NCBI GenBank assembly: GCA_039545295.1
Contig: BCIK01000004.1
Coordinates: forward strand, 435,389 to 499,388
Reading direction: 5' to 3'
DNA: 64,000 bases
DNA from: Udeniomyces pyricola
Taxonomy: Eukaryota; Basidiomycota; Tremellomycetes; Cystofilobasidiales; Mrakiaceae
Position numbers and translations under genes: made by a program. This document shows positions 36,577 through 48,526 of this stretch, one piece after another; position 1 is the stretch's first letter; every line of letters starts with the position of its first letter. The notes below the pieces were generated by a model. That model was not told where the DNA came from. It did not search any database and saw only the letters and a list, made by a program, of their open reading frames with translations.

Positions 36577-38039
36577 TCACAGAAGCGAAAAGAAGCGAAT
36601 CGCGAAGACAGTACTATCAATCGAGTGAAAAGGGAACGAGAAGACAACTAGACGAAACGTTAGGATTGTTTGTTTCAATGTTAAATGAGAAGTTGGCTTT
36701 GACACGACTGTGGTCTGGATGAGGTCAAAAGTCTGGTAGGTAGGTATGATCATAGCAAAAACTGCAAACGACGGCCAAGGCAAAATTCCGATGGGGGCTA
36801 GGGTCGCCATTTGCAGATTTCGCTGCAAAGAAGAGCCAGTAGTTGAGGGCGGAAGACACGCTGCCCATGAGATTTGAGATGACGGGTTCGATCCTGTGCA
36901 GCGCTAAGAGCGATTTGAGCCACCCTATACAACGGGAACGAGAGTCAGAGATCAAGGGACGCATGAACAAGATTGGGCAACTTGAAAGCGAACGTACAAA
37001 GATTGTATGGATTCGTCTCACGTACGACTTTCCTGCCTTGATCCAGCTATACTCGTCCGGCCGGCTCAGATCGTACGCATTTTCATAAGCCTGTGAGAAA
37101 GCTCAGGATGTTATCAGCGTCATTCGACAATGGGCGGATTGAGCTGATGGCAAAGCAAAAAAAAGGAAAACTCGCGTTTGTGAGTTCGGAGTTGATCAAG
37201 CTCCCACAGATGTTGACGTTGCGGTGGAAGCCGTCTATGACGAAGCGGTTCCTCTGGAAGTCATGGCGGACGCGCACTTGGCCGAAGTTCTCGATCTCAC
37301 GAATGTGGGACCCATGCTGACCGATGATGAGGTATCCGATAGTCTTACGGACGCTTGCGTTGGTTGGGTTGTAGCAAATATACCGTCGTTTGAAATACCT
37401 GATCATCGATCATGATCAAACAATCCGACGTGATCAGCGAACTTGGACATCGCGATCACGAGCAAAACTACGAGGTCTTGACTCACCTTTTTTCGGGCGC
37501 ATTCGATTCTGAACCCTCTCTTCAGCCGTCTCTGATCATTCAAAAGGCGAACATGATCAGCGAACTTCGATATCACAACCACGAGCAAAACTACGAGGCC
37601 TTGAGACTTGACTCACCTCATCGGGGACATGCTCCTTCTTCGCTGGCGAGATGTGCTCCTTCTCCATTGTCCTTCTTTCTCTCGACTTGAGGGAAGCGAG
37701 GTATGGACAGAGGGAGAGGGGGTTGGCATAGGAGGAGGAGGAGGTTGGTGCGATGGAATGAGTAGGTGGAAGAAAGGGTTGAGGCGTTTATTGGACGAAT
37801 CCCAAAACTTGGTCATTGTCGTTTCTGGTAATCGGTTCAGTCAACCTGTATACAACTGTATATGAGAGATGAGTATCAGACATCATTGCCCGAGCTACCG
37901 TTATATTTTTCTGTTTATCTGAGCACGGTGAATGAGTGAGATGTTGCTCACCTATATTTCCTACTTGAGTGGCGGCCAAATTGTCGAGCTGTCTGGGATA
38001 ACTTGACAGACCCAAGGCAGCGGACATGAAGGTGGACAT
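36577..38039 (-). CDS. Tentative hypothetical gene with KH-like segment
   Basis: Minus-strand model: 38039-37952, 37855-37809, 37685-37617, 37531-37487, 37343-37218, 37090-36994, 36924-36860 and 36822-36577 (783 nt, 260 residues). Coding signal is strong in the middle: TIGYLIIGQHGSHIREIENF resembles the GxxG loop of a KH RNA-binding domain, and AYENAYDLSRPDEYSWIKAGK is clearly protein-like. The ends are weak: exon 1 may instead start at 37667 (MEKEHISP), several donors are poor (GTTTTG, GTTCGC), and the last intron would be 37 nt. Introns flanking the 45-nt fourth exon are near-identical to each other (see findings). KH homology is only a motif resemblance. The gene is divergent from the orphan gene at 38480. 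Confidence 0.4.
37399..37616 (-). repeat. Pair of near-identical neighbouring introns
   Basis: On the minus strand 37616-37532 (85 nt) and 37486-37399 (88 nt) both begin GTGAGTCAAG, share CCTCGTAGTTTTGCTCGTG and AAGTTCGCTGATCA, and end GATCAG at the acceptor. The unit repeats every ~125-130 bases with an intervening 45-nt exon that is not part of the similarity. The second intron may use a later acceptor at 37344. Confidence 0.7.
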
Positions 38040-38161
38040 CACGAGATGGACGGTAGTTATGTCTGGACGAAGGAAGGGATCTGTCGGATGAGCTCGAGCT
38101 AATGGCGATGGTTTGAAAGTGCAATGAAATCGGATAGGGGAGGTGACAAAAGCCTAGAGAG

Positions 38162-38322
38162 CAAGGGGTCTGTGTCACCGACTCGGCTAGAAGAGGGAGA
38201 ACAAGGGGTCTGTGTCACTGACTCGGCTAGAGAACAAAAGGGGTCTGTGTCAATTTCATACTCCTTGCCCTTGACCATCACTCTCGATACACCTTGCCTT
38301 TGAACATCACTCTCGATACACA
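38162..38322. repeat. Two short tandem repeat arrays upstream of the orphan gene
   Basis: Array one: a unit of about 39 bases centred on AAGGGGTCTGTGTCAC and ACTCGGCTAGA occurs at 38162, 38201 and, truncated, at 38239. Array two: a 27-base unit ending CATCACTCTCGATACAC occurs twice at about 38270-38322. Both lie in the divergent promoter of the genes at 38039 and 38480. Confidence 0.7.
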
Positions 38323-38479
38323 TCGCCGAATCCCCATACAACCATGTCCAGCCTTGACCATCTCTGATTCGTCACGTTCCTTATCAACACTCCGATCAAC
38401 CAGGTCTACATCACCGACGCCTTCTGGATCGGAGAACACCAACAGGCCTGCACGGTTCTCATTCACCAGGGACTATCGG

Positions 38480-40545
38480 ATGGGCACGTGGTCTATGTCT
38501 TCGAGGATCACCAAAGAGCAGAAAAGATGGAAAACGAGTGTTAGTCCGAAACACGTTCCCTCACGCAAAAGTAATTTTTGATGTCATTAGAGTCAAGCCC
38601 ATTGACTTTCTACCTTGTCTTCTCAAAACATTGGGACGACCCCATGCGGCTTTTCGAACCAACGCCCATCACCACCGCCACACTTTGCCCTTCCTTCACA
38701 AGTTTACCTTACTAGCAAAGGAATCACGCTGCTGCAGTTGGGATTCGAGGACCTTTCCAAGCTGGAGTGGTCGGCGTGTTATCGTGCTTCGACGGCTTCA
38801 GCTACACACGAAGCTGCAATTTCAGAGTGGATAGAAGACTTTCCGTGAGTCCATCGCTCACTCAAGTCGAATATTGATGAGGTCTCTGTCGCCTGAACCT
38901 GACATTATTTCCGTCTGAACGCAACCTTTGTCCTGCAGTCGTCGCGCGCGGACAAACTGCGCATCCTTACCTTCAATGCCCTCACCACCACCTCCCCTCA
39001 CGAACCAGTCCACTCAGTCTGGTCACGCTATCAAGGAGCACGTCATCTTCAAGGAGCACGTCATCTTGTTCAGCCCGAATGGTCACTCAGACATAGAGAG
39101 TTATATGCTTCTCGGAGAGGAAAAGAAGAAGGTGTTGGACGCCATGCGAGCGGCCGAAGAAAAGGGCGAGACACTGACCAGGGATCCGTTTAGAGGAGGG
39201 AGGATCGTCGTCCACACGTTCCGAGACTCCAATATCCGACAGGTTAATCTCAGGGACGGAAAGTACGAGGGCCGAATTTGGAGGGAGAGCTGCGCTGCTG
39301 CTCAGCTAATGATCGAAGTCAATGGTCCGGACTCATACGCAGTTCTTCCCTTCTGGCAGTACGGGTCAGCCAGAAAAACAGTAAGCCCCCGAATTTTCGC
39401 CATCATCCTTGTAGTATCGATACATGACGAATTCCCTAACTATATCCCTTACACGTTTGCCTATTCAGCCGCTGGAGTCGCGCATAATCCCGCCGCACGA
39501 GCAAGCCGCCACTTTCAACAATCATGTCCGCTATTTCGGTTCCATCGACGTCACGATCAGCGGCTGGGCTGGGCTGCCGACGGATCCTAACTACCTCCTC
39601 CCTCTGTTCACCAAAGTCCCTCTCGCCAATGGCAACTGCACCCATCCCTTCCCTTCTTCGACTCCCTTGCATTATATCATTCAAGAGCGCGACATCGAGG
39701 ATGGAAAAGCGATGATCAATCACTATCCAATGAGTGCTGGCGCCGTCGCTCAACTCCTCCCCCAAGCAATGAGGCTGTCAGAGCATCACCGGGCCGTCGG
39801 ATCATTTTTGTCATCGCTTCGTCGAGACTGCATCACCGAGGCTGGCGAGTATCTCGGAACGAACGAACTGATACGCCTGATTGTCGACAGGACACCTGAC
39901 CTCAAGTCTAAGACGGCTATACGGACTTCCGAAAGCATCGAGACAGATAATAGCGAGGACCAGCTCAACGCGGCCTTCATGCTCGAGTCGGTCGATCGCC
40001 AGGACGATTCTCGCTTCGAGTCGTCCAACGCGAGGACTAGGCTCGGCCCCGCAGCTCGACGCCAGAGTTTCTACATCCGATATACAGCTCCGACAGAAGA
40101 TGTTGTGCAAAGAGCGAGAAAGACTCGCGAGTGTACGCAATGCGGGAAAGAAGTGAGTTCACGCGATCCGTGACCGGTTTGCGAGATCGAAGCTTGGAAG
40201 ACTGATTCTTGAGGATTTCGATCTGATGTGATATAACAGACCCAGGTCACCAACAACATCCGGGAATCTCTAGACAAGAAGTTGGGGCGTTTTATTCCCG
40301 GGTCCAGGGGCAACAGACCTTCGATATATCTGGTCAGTGATCCTTGTCTCCTGTTCTGGCTTTGGTTTCCTCATGAGCTATCGTCTTGTCCACCCTTGGT
40401 TTATCCTTTGTCCTGCTTCTCTTTTTGCGGAGATTAGTGCTATCCTTGCGTCTATGATTACGAAAACCAGCCGACCTCTACCCAGGAAAAGCTGCGCCTC
40501 AAGTTATTCGATATGGCAGAGAGGAAGCTCACGGATGCGAAGTAA
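38480..40545 (+). CDS. Hypothetical orphan protein, six exons
   Basis: Exons 38480-38570, 38703-38844, 38939-39380, 39469-40152, 40240-40332 and 40438-40545 give 519 residues with matching phases. Visible features: KGITLLQLGFEDLSKLEW, an acidic/basic helical stretch GEEKKKVLDAMRAAEEKGE, RYFGSIDVTISGWAGLPTDP, and ECTQCGKE near residue 453, a single CxxC pair. A local duplication KEHVIF-KEHVIL reflects a tandem repeat of 18 bases (about 39032-39069). No membrane segment or known fold recognised. The frame is open upstream to 38231 without ATG, so an additional 5' exon is possible. It looks lineage-specific. Confidence 0.6.
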
Positions 40546-41840
40546 GGTTGTGTATGCTGTTGGGGATCGATGTCTGTAATCAGATCTGCACTTGTCTTGC
40601 TTTTTGTTCTCTACCGTCTCCCATGTCTGCCTTTTGATTCATATTCCCTTGTCTATACACCCCTTGCTCTTCTCCCACTCTCGTCTCACGTACCCTTGCT
40701 CGCTTTCTTCCTGTTTCCTTATCTTCCATTCACCATCGAGCCTGAGTGTTAAGGTCATGATTCGGTGGTCTTGTGATCACATTCTATCAGCCTGCCACTT
40801 CGTCTTTACCGCTTCACCACCACTCAATCCCCACTCAATCACCGCTTCTTCAGCCTCTTCACCCTCTTCATCCTCATCGATGCCACTCTCGTTCTCCTTT
40901 TTCGTTCTACCACTTCTTCTTGTCGCCGTTCCTCTTCCCTCACTCAGACACCACTACACCTCGACACTAGCCCAGGTAGCGATACATGCGCCATCTCATC
41001 TCAGACCTGTACCTTGACATGTGTTCTTTTCTTTTCCATAAAGCCTCCTACTTTTTCGTGCCTTGTTGCTCTCTACATCGAATGATCTCTTGCTTCCCAG
41101 ACATATCCTCGAACCACTTCTAAGTACATCCTAAACCTACCCTCAACTTACCCTGAACCTACCTCGATCCTTGACCCGATACGCACCTGGCTCTCCTTGG
41201 ATCTTCGGGTCCCAAACGCCCGATCTCCATCCTCGCTCTCGTTCCTGAGCTCCAGCTCGTGCCATATGCTTATCGAGGGTCAGCCGAGGGGACAAGACCA
41301 AACGAGCGAAAGCTCGAGACGAATCTACAGCTCTGTACGTTCAAAATTGACAGAGTTTTAGTGAAGGTTTCTGTGCTCAGGATGGATGTAGGTCCTCATC
41401 AGGATGTATGTAGAAAGTGATCAGGGAATCATATGGGGTCTCGCTTGGTCTTGCCTCGCAAACATCGATTGTAGAATATCATTCATAAATATGCGTGCCA
41501 CTCGCTTGATACTCGCCGAATTTCTGAAAAGTTTTTTGGGAAACCCCCCAGCTGACTGCATCGTCCGCAGGGAGAAGGACAGGTCATCCAAGGCCATCAT
41601 CATCTCCAAAATTCCTTGCAAGCTTGCGACGGGAGAATGGGGAATCTAGTAGGCGTGACTTGGTCGTCACAGACGTGACCGTGTAGCGTGACCCCGGCCG
41701 GCCTGGTCAAAGACCCGGCCGAGAGCTCATCGATCAGTGCGTGTGAGAGCCTTTGATTTGGAACGTATTCGTAGCCTCTTCATACACCACTTCCTCGATT
41801 GCATTCCCCTCTCCTACAGCGTCATATCCCTCGCTTTACG
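40546..41840. other. Intergenic region, promoter of HIS1
   Basis: Strongly pyrimidine-rich from 40570 to 41130 (low-complexity open frames are shadows), then a mixed-sequence promoter region. No Gcn4-type TGACTCA site is seen close to HIS1. Confidence 0.5.
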
Positions 41841-44095
41841 ATGACCGCTCCCCAGCCTTCTACTACGCCAACCATCCTCGAGCCCGAGGTCACGACCTCC
41901 TCTAGCGGCCGAAGCCGGTTCGCCTCGCGAAGTCCCATGGACCTCCTGGCCGAGTCTCTCGGCGGCAGGCTGCTCATGGCCATCCCCAAGAAGGGTGAGC
42001 CCTTCTTTTGTGTCTCTTTCTTTCTTTCTTTCTTTCTTCCCCTTTTTTCCAGAAGCTTGCGTATGCCACTCTACTCGAGACTCAGCCAGCGGATCATAGA
42101 GATCTTGGGAAATGGATATGCAGGTCCCAACCGGGAGGCTGGAGGGACGTGAGCAAGCGTTGTCGTTGGGGAGGAAGGGCATCCAAAAGGCGTGTATGAC
42201 TCGAAGAGGTCGTCTTTGCACTCACGAGGAGGTTTCCCTAATCCCATCGTCTCTTTTCCTCGCCGGAAAGAAATACCTGATCATGCAACAAGGCCCGTTT
42301 GAGTCAAATCGACTGGGCGTCACGTCGACATCTTTGCGTTGACCTCTGCAGGTCGCCTTTCCTGCACGTTCTTCTTTGCGCGCGTCGTAGCCCTTCTTGG
42401 CTTCCGCCTTGCTTCTTCACCGCGAACCAACCCCCTTGGCTTCATATCTCGAACAACTCCTTTTCTGTTAGGCTGACGTCTGTACTTGCTTATGACAATC
42501 GCTGAATTCCGTCGTCTGTTTTTCTTTCCGGGTCGACAGGTCGTCTCCATGAAAAGTGCCTCGAGCTCCTTAAGGGTTCGTGAACGCTCTCGGATTCCCA
42601 ATTCCCTCTCTTTCGCTTGCTCATCATTTCGTTCGCAATCCCCCCCCTCTCTCCCCCCCCTTTCCTATTCTCTTTGCGAATTCCATCGCCGTCGAACATC
42701 TTGTGGGAAACCCGACCATCATTTGAGACAACTTTGCTAATCTGCATTTGAACCCTACTCTCTATAACTCTCACGTACAATTCAACGAACCCCTGCGCTC
42801 CTCCCCCCCTCCTTTTAAACCCCCTCGATCAACGCGTCGAAAAACGAAATAGGAGCCGACATTCAGTTCAACCGAGCTCACCGACTCGATGTCTGCCTCG
42901 TCCAGAACCACCCCATCGCCCTGTTTGTCCTCTTTAAATCATTCGTTATGGTGCCTATGGGGGGACCCTTGGGACCCTTTCTCGTCGAACATGAGGCACC
43001 GGTCGTGATGGTCATTTGACAACACACATACTGAACCCTTCCCCCCCCCCCCTTTCTTCTTGAACCAACCAGTGTCTTCCTTCCAGCCTCGGATATCCCT
43101 CGATTCGTCGCGCACGGATCCGTCTCGATCGGTATCACCGGCCAAGACGTCATCCTCGAATCGACGCTTTCGGATCTCATCACCGAACTCCTCCCGCTCG
43201 ACTTTGGCAAGTGCCGACTTCAAGTCCAAGTGCCCGTCTCATCGCCGTACCAGACGATCGAGCAACTCGCCGGCAAGCGCGTCGTCACCTCGTTCGAAGA
43301 GATCTCGGGCAAGTTCTTTGACGAGCTCGACCAAAAGTTGGGTTATGAGAAGAAGGAGGACAAGACGACGGTTGAGTATGTCGGAGGTTCGGTCGAGGCG
43401 GCCTGTGCGTTGGGCATGGCGGATGGAATCGTCGATCTTGTTGGTGAGTCGATTAGCTTGGTTGGGTTTCGGTTGTCATTTTGTGATGGAGACGGATCGA
43501 GTGGGGTCATATGGGGTTAGACGGACGTATCGGACTGCGTAGTCAGCGTCTGGAACCGACGTCGAGCAGGGAGGAATAACAGCTGATACACGCATGTCTA
43601 CTGTTGCTATTCTTTTTTTCCGATTTCCTCGTCATTTCTCTCCCTCGCTCTCTCTCGCCTCCCCCCCTATTTCTCTTTCTCTCTCCCACCCTTCTCACAG
43701 AGTCCGGAGACACCATGCGGGCTGCTGGTCTGCACGCCATCCACACTCTGCTCTCTTCCCAAGCCGTCCTCATCACCTCCAAGACCCCTCACCCGACGCT
43801 CTCGCCCGAGCTCTTGTCGTCGCTCACGACGCTCATCACGTCGCGTCTGGCTGGTGTGATTGCGGCCCAACAAAACGTCCTTTGCACGTACAACATCCCG
43901 AGGGACCTCCTCGACAAAGCCAAGGCCATCACGCCCGGTCGAAGGGCTCCGACGATCAGTGTGCTCGAGGAGGAAGGTTGGCTCGCCGTTAGTGTGATGG
44001 TCAAGAGGAAGGGTATGGCGGACATTATGGACCAGCTGGTCGGGATCGGAGCGGAGGACGTCATTATTGCCAAGTTGGAGAACTGCCGAGTCTAG
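41841..44095 (+). CDS. HIS1: ATP phosphoribosyltransferase (histidine synthesis, first step)
   Basis: Joins ATP and PRPP to form phosphoribosyl-ATP, the feedback-regulated first step of histidine biosynthesis in the cytosol. Five exons: 41841-41994, 42540-42575, 42853-42922, 43073-43443 and 43701-44095; 341 residues. An N-terminal 30-residue Ser/Thr-rich lead precedes the catalytic domain with LLMAIPKKGRLHEKCLELL, NHPIALVFLPASDIPRFV, GITGQDVILEST and VEYVGGSVEAACALGMADGIVDLVESGDTMRAAGL, the PRPP-binding signature. The C-terminal domain (about 245-341, ending MDQLVGIGAEDVIIAKLENCRV) is the ACT-like histidine-binding regulatory domain of the long-form enzymes. Exon 2 is just 36 nt. Intron 42923-43072 uses a C12 run in its pyrimidine tract. 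Confidence 0.96.
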
Positions 44096-45465
44096 AAAAT
44101 GGATGGTTTGAATTGGAGGGACTAGGGATGGATCTGTGATGAGGGAAGTGGACGGACGGAGAAGGACGATGATGAGAAGATGTCGAAAAGGGATTGAAGA
44201 AGGGACGAGGGCCGGGGGGGGGGGGAAGAACAAAAATGAGGGGTCAAGGAAGAGCAGAGAGGGAATAGATAGGGAACGAGTGTCAAGGCAAGCGTCGCCA
44301 ACCCCCCCCCCCCCCCCAAAAAAAAGAAGGTCCTCACGAACTGGAAAGGGCAAACATTCATGTCACGTCTTGGACTCACTTGACAGTTGAAGCATTAAAA
44401 AAAAAAAAAAGAGACAGTCTTGTCGCTCCTGGTCGATCACGTGCTCTCCCTGATTTTTCCCTCTTTCCGGTCTTATTCTTCATCATCATCATTTTTTCTT
44501 CCCGCTCCCTCGTAGTATCCTTGTTTCTTCGTTCCTTCTTTCCTTGTTCCTTTTTTTTTTGTCCTTTTTTTCTTCTTCTTCTTGTGTGTGTGTGTGTGTG
44601 TCTTCTTATCTTTTTTTTGCGTCGATTAGCTAGGTTTGAATTTCGCGGTCAGAGGACTACGTCGATCGATCGACCGGCTCGGAAATGTAGAGATGTCTTT
44701 TGTTTTGTTTGAAGGTTCATTGGTAGAGCAGAAGTGATGGCTGGCAAACATGATCGACGACAGAAAGAGAGAGAGAGAGAGATATAGAGAGAGAAACAAA
44801 GGGGGGGAGGGGTATGGCACTCTTAAACGAACAACGCACGAAAACAAGAACAAAAAAAGCCAACCAAAAAAAAAAGTGGATGAAAAAACGCACATAACCA
44901 AAACGCATCGAAGCAAGCAAAGAGAAGAAGGAAAAAAAAGAAGTGTAAAAACTAGAGAGAAGGTCACTTACATGATGATATACATATGTCTCATGAATTG
45001 TGGGTGTCATTTATATATATTATGCGTGTGTGTGTGGGGTACAACTAGGGTATGCCGGTGGATGGATGTACACAACGAGGGGTCCCAGAAGAAGAAAAGG
45101 CGAAAGACAGAGACAGAGAGAGAAAAGCAAAAACAAAAGCAAAAATCAAGCACGAGAAGAAGAAGAAAAGAGAGAACCCAAAGGAGAAAAAAAAAAAGGG
45201 GGGGCGGGGGCCAAAGTAACAGCAGCTATAAACAAAAAAAGGGGGATTGAGGTAAGTGTCGTATGCAAGCATGAACCAGAAGCGGATGGACCTTGGAAAC
45301 CCATTCCCGTCAATGGCTGAATTACGTACGAAACATCTAAATCACAAGGAAGCTGGGGAGAGTGATGAGCCGCAAAAGGAATCAACGAGCTGAGGGCGCA
45401 AGCTGGAAGATACCGCTCCCTGCCGCTGTTGCGAGTCTGAGATGGCGCCCGGGGACGATCCCAAA
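44096..45465. other. Intergenic region between convergent HIS1 and Ser-rich gene
   Basis: No gene. Contains a G12 run (44214-44225) and a C16 run (44302-44317), long A- and T-runs, TG repeats (44583-44601) and purine-rich low complexity (44760-45240). All long frames here are low-complexity shadows. Confidence 0.6.
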
Positions 45466-46954
45466 CTAGGGACTTCCACCATCAATAACGCTCGAGTTTC
45501 TATGCCCCAAGCTCCAATCTTTTTCCAGATCATGCCTAGCCGTTGATTTGTAGGCTCGTTGAGTTCCTTTCCCTCCGATAGCTGGCGCTGCATCGAGTAT
45601 CCAATCCGGTTCGCCTCGACCATGTAGAGTGTATCCCCTCCTCGTTGACATCACTGGGCTCCCTTCGAGACTCTGAGAGGGCGACGCCAGGAGGAGGAGC
45701 AGGTCGGGATGAAAGTAACCCGAGTGGTCCTTATCGATAGGCGTTCGTCTCAACGTCGAGCTGGTGATGGGACTGGAGGAAGGAGAGGTCATGATTGGTT
45801 GATGGTGATCGATCCCAGATGCCGGAGAGGAAAACGTCGAGGTCGACGCAGAGGGAGTGGTAAGGATACTATTGAGGGTACTCGCGGGACTCGCGCCGAG
45901 GCTGTTCTTGGTGAGGGTTGAGGAAGCGGGAGAGGAGAACGGATCGGAGAGGATAGAAGAGGTGGAGGTGGAGGTGGATAGCGTGGACGTAGGTGACGAA
46001 GCAGTCGAGGAGCTTGTTATCGGATTGGTAGAATGGACCAAGTGACCACTGCCAGTAAACGAGCATGAGTCCAATGGAGCCGTCGAGAATGAAGGGTTCA
46101 TCGAGATAGAAGGACATCCAGCCGAGGCAGTGAGGATGGGACGAGAGAAATTCACGGCATAGTTGCTCGATGAACGGCCGATGGGGATTCGACGAGAAGG
46201 GGTCGAGCCTCGGACGTTGGCGAGGGAAAGTTGTCGGAGGTTCTTTGGGGCAGAGGGGGGAGACGAAGATAAGACGGACGGCAGTGGGGAGGGAAGACTG
46301 ACAGAGGGAAGGAGTTGAAGGGTTCGGGTGGAAGAGGTCCCTGAAGAGGAGGTGGAGCTGTAGGATGGGGTCGTCGAGAGAGCAGGTCGAGGTAGGATGA
46401 TGGCGGCGGAAGCGAGGGTGCTTCGAAGCTGCCGGATAAATCAGGAAAAACAGAAAGAATCAGAGAGTCGAAGCGTCAGTTGATAAGTCGCTATCAAACC
46501 ATTGCAACAGCGAGAAAGAAAACGGGTTCAAGTCCATTCTGTATCGAACCTTTGATCCCCAATTCCAACTGGACCACCCAGCGCCACTCCCATGCCCCTG
46601 AGAGACAGAACCCATTCGTTTGACCCCTTCAGGTAGCATGCCGACTTTTTCGCTCCCGATCGCGGGCGAGCCTTTACTGCTGCCTCGTCCTCTGCTTTCC
46701 TCACTCGATCGGATCGGAGCCCAGGAGCAAAAGTCCTCGTCAACATCGGGCAGAGGAAGGATCATGCCGTCGATGGAGTTGGGTCGGGATGGACTGTAGC
46801 CATCGAGGTACTCGTAAGTTTTGGATGGGGTGATGGCGGCCGGTTTGGCGGAGGGAGGGGAAGAGGAGGCGGAGGGGAAGGGCGAGCCAAGGGTAAGAGC
46901 CGATATGGCGATTGACGCGGTCGGCGCAGGGGTATGCTTGTAAGAGATTGGCAT
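45466..46954 (-). CDS. Ser/Thr/Pro-rich hypothetical protein
   Basis: Two exons, 46954-46550 and 46428-45466, give 455 residues. Composition is dominated by Ser, Thr and Pro, with stretches such as TSSSTASSPTSTLSTSTSTSS. Ordered-looking parts are KTYEYLDGYSPSRPNSIDGMILPLPDVDEDFCSWAP near residues 45-80, LANVRGSTPSRRIPIGRSSS near 190 and HPDLLLLLASPSQSLEGSPV near 375. The donor of the only intron (GTTCGA) is weak. No signal peptide or membrane segment. Such proteins in fungi are often phosphoregulated cytosolic or nuclear proteins, but no function can be assigned. Confidence 0.65.
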
Positions 46955-48526
46955 GGTGTGAGAGCTCGATAAGAAGGATGAACGAGGGGACGCGGGCCAA
47001 AGGCTGCAAGAGATGTGTCTGAATAGAACGGATGCCACTGTGAAAGAAAAAGAGAGAGAGAGAGAGAGAGAGGGAGCTTCAAGCTCAAGCGATACAAGGG
47101 AAAGTCTATATGCCAAACGATGCTAGCTCGTTCCTAGAGGAGAATGAGAAGGAGAAGGAAAAGAGAAAGAGTCGAGCTGGGAGCTGCCAACGGAGGTGTG
47201 ACGGTTGCAAGTTGCAACGCCGGAGCGGTCAACAGATTCTCATCCTAACGACATAAGCAACATCGACGCTATCGTTCTGGGCCTGAGAGGAAAGATCTCT
47301 CTCTGTATCCCTGATCAGTATCGGGCCCGTGAGAAAAAGGGGAGAACGCAGAGAGGGTGAAGCGAGGGACCGGACAGGGGATGGGAAGCGGATATTGGAC
47401 CGATGGAGAGCGTGATGCTCGCATGATAACATGATATGAATGCCCATCGAATGAACAGCCCCTGTTCTGTTGTTTGTACGTAACTGTACTGCACCCGCCT
47501 TTGCTTTCCGTTGATCATCCTAAGTGCATCGAGATTGGTCGATCCTCAAAACGTCAATAATGCTTCACTTTTGACTCCATTTCGGTCAGAGATCAAATGT
47601 GTATAATCTCATCCTCACGTTTCCCTTGATATCAACGTCGCACAACACAACACAACAAATCTCGTGCAAATGTCAAGATTGGACAAGCTTTCAGGATGGC
47701 GAGGAATTGCAAGCATTAGATTCCTAGCGAGAATATATCAATGTAGCTAGGGAGCCCGAGTGACCGGATCATATTCGTATGACATTTCCGGCCCGCGCTG
47801 CGCGGAATCGGTTACATTTATGAGACGCAGATCGACGTGCGCGAATGAACCAGCACGTCAAATTGCTACTGAATACCCACCATATCACATGCTCAGTTCA
47901 TCGAGTTGTCCGTCAGTACTATGGGTGGATCGTAACTTGGAAAGGCTTGCCAGAACCACGCGATTTCCTGGGACGACTGAAACCAGGATGTCCAGACGGA
48001 CAGAATATTCGGAATGATGACGTCTCTATCTCTGAATCGAAGAAGTCAACAGACACTTTGGCGAGAAGGAGAAAAAGGAATAGACAAATATGTGAATCAC
48101 TGATTATGGCGAATGAGTAGGTACAGATCACATCAACAAATAGTAGCAGGTCGGACAATGGTTTTGGACAGGAGATGGAGGTTAAATGTGATGCGTGATT
48201 GGCACCAATATGCATTGAAATCCAAGCGCCAATATGATGGGTGGGTGACTGATTGTTTTGCCGTCAGATGCACGAACCGCGAAGGACACCGGAAATGAAA
48301 GTAAAAAGTTGTCGAGACGTATTTGGTAGGAAACAAAGCATGTGAGGATGACATGAAGTAGAAGTATGGACTCCGTTGATCGTTGGACCGACGGTCAGTG
48401 ATCCGCAAATGATGAATGAAAGCGTTAATTCTCCCCCAGGCTGGATACTACAAAGGCTGCAAGCAACAAGCTAGCTAGACAAGGGTATATGCGTCGTCGA
48501 TGAACTCAAACTAAGCGGCATGATCA
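46955..48526. other. Intergenic region upstream of the Ser-rich gene and downstream of URA5
   Basis: A GA microsatellite (about 47050-47072) lies in the leader of the Ser-rich gene. A 91-codon open frame at 47845-48120 (+) has no supporting context. Nothing else recognised. Confidence 0.45.

Noticed and set aside
38162..38322. Short repeats considered as a CRISPR array
   Set aside because: The genome is eukaryotic, the units are tandem without unique spacers, and no cas gene is present.
40592..41017. 141-codon open frame upstream of HIS1
   Set aside because: Low-complexity frame created by a pyrimidine-rich promoter tract; no protein-like features.
47845..48120. 91-codon open frame (+) between the Ser-rich gene and URA5
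   Set aside because: Isolated frame without splice support, motif or coding-like codon choice; kept as intergenic.
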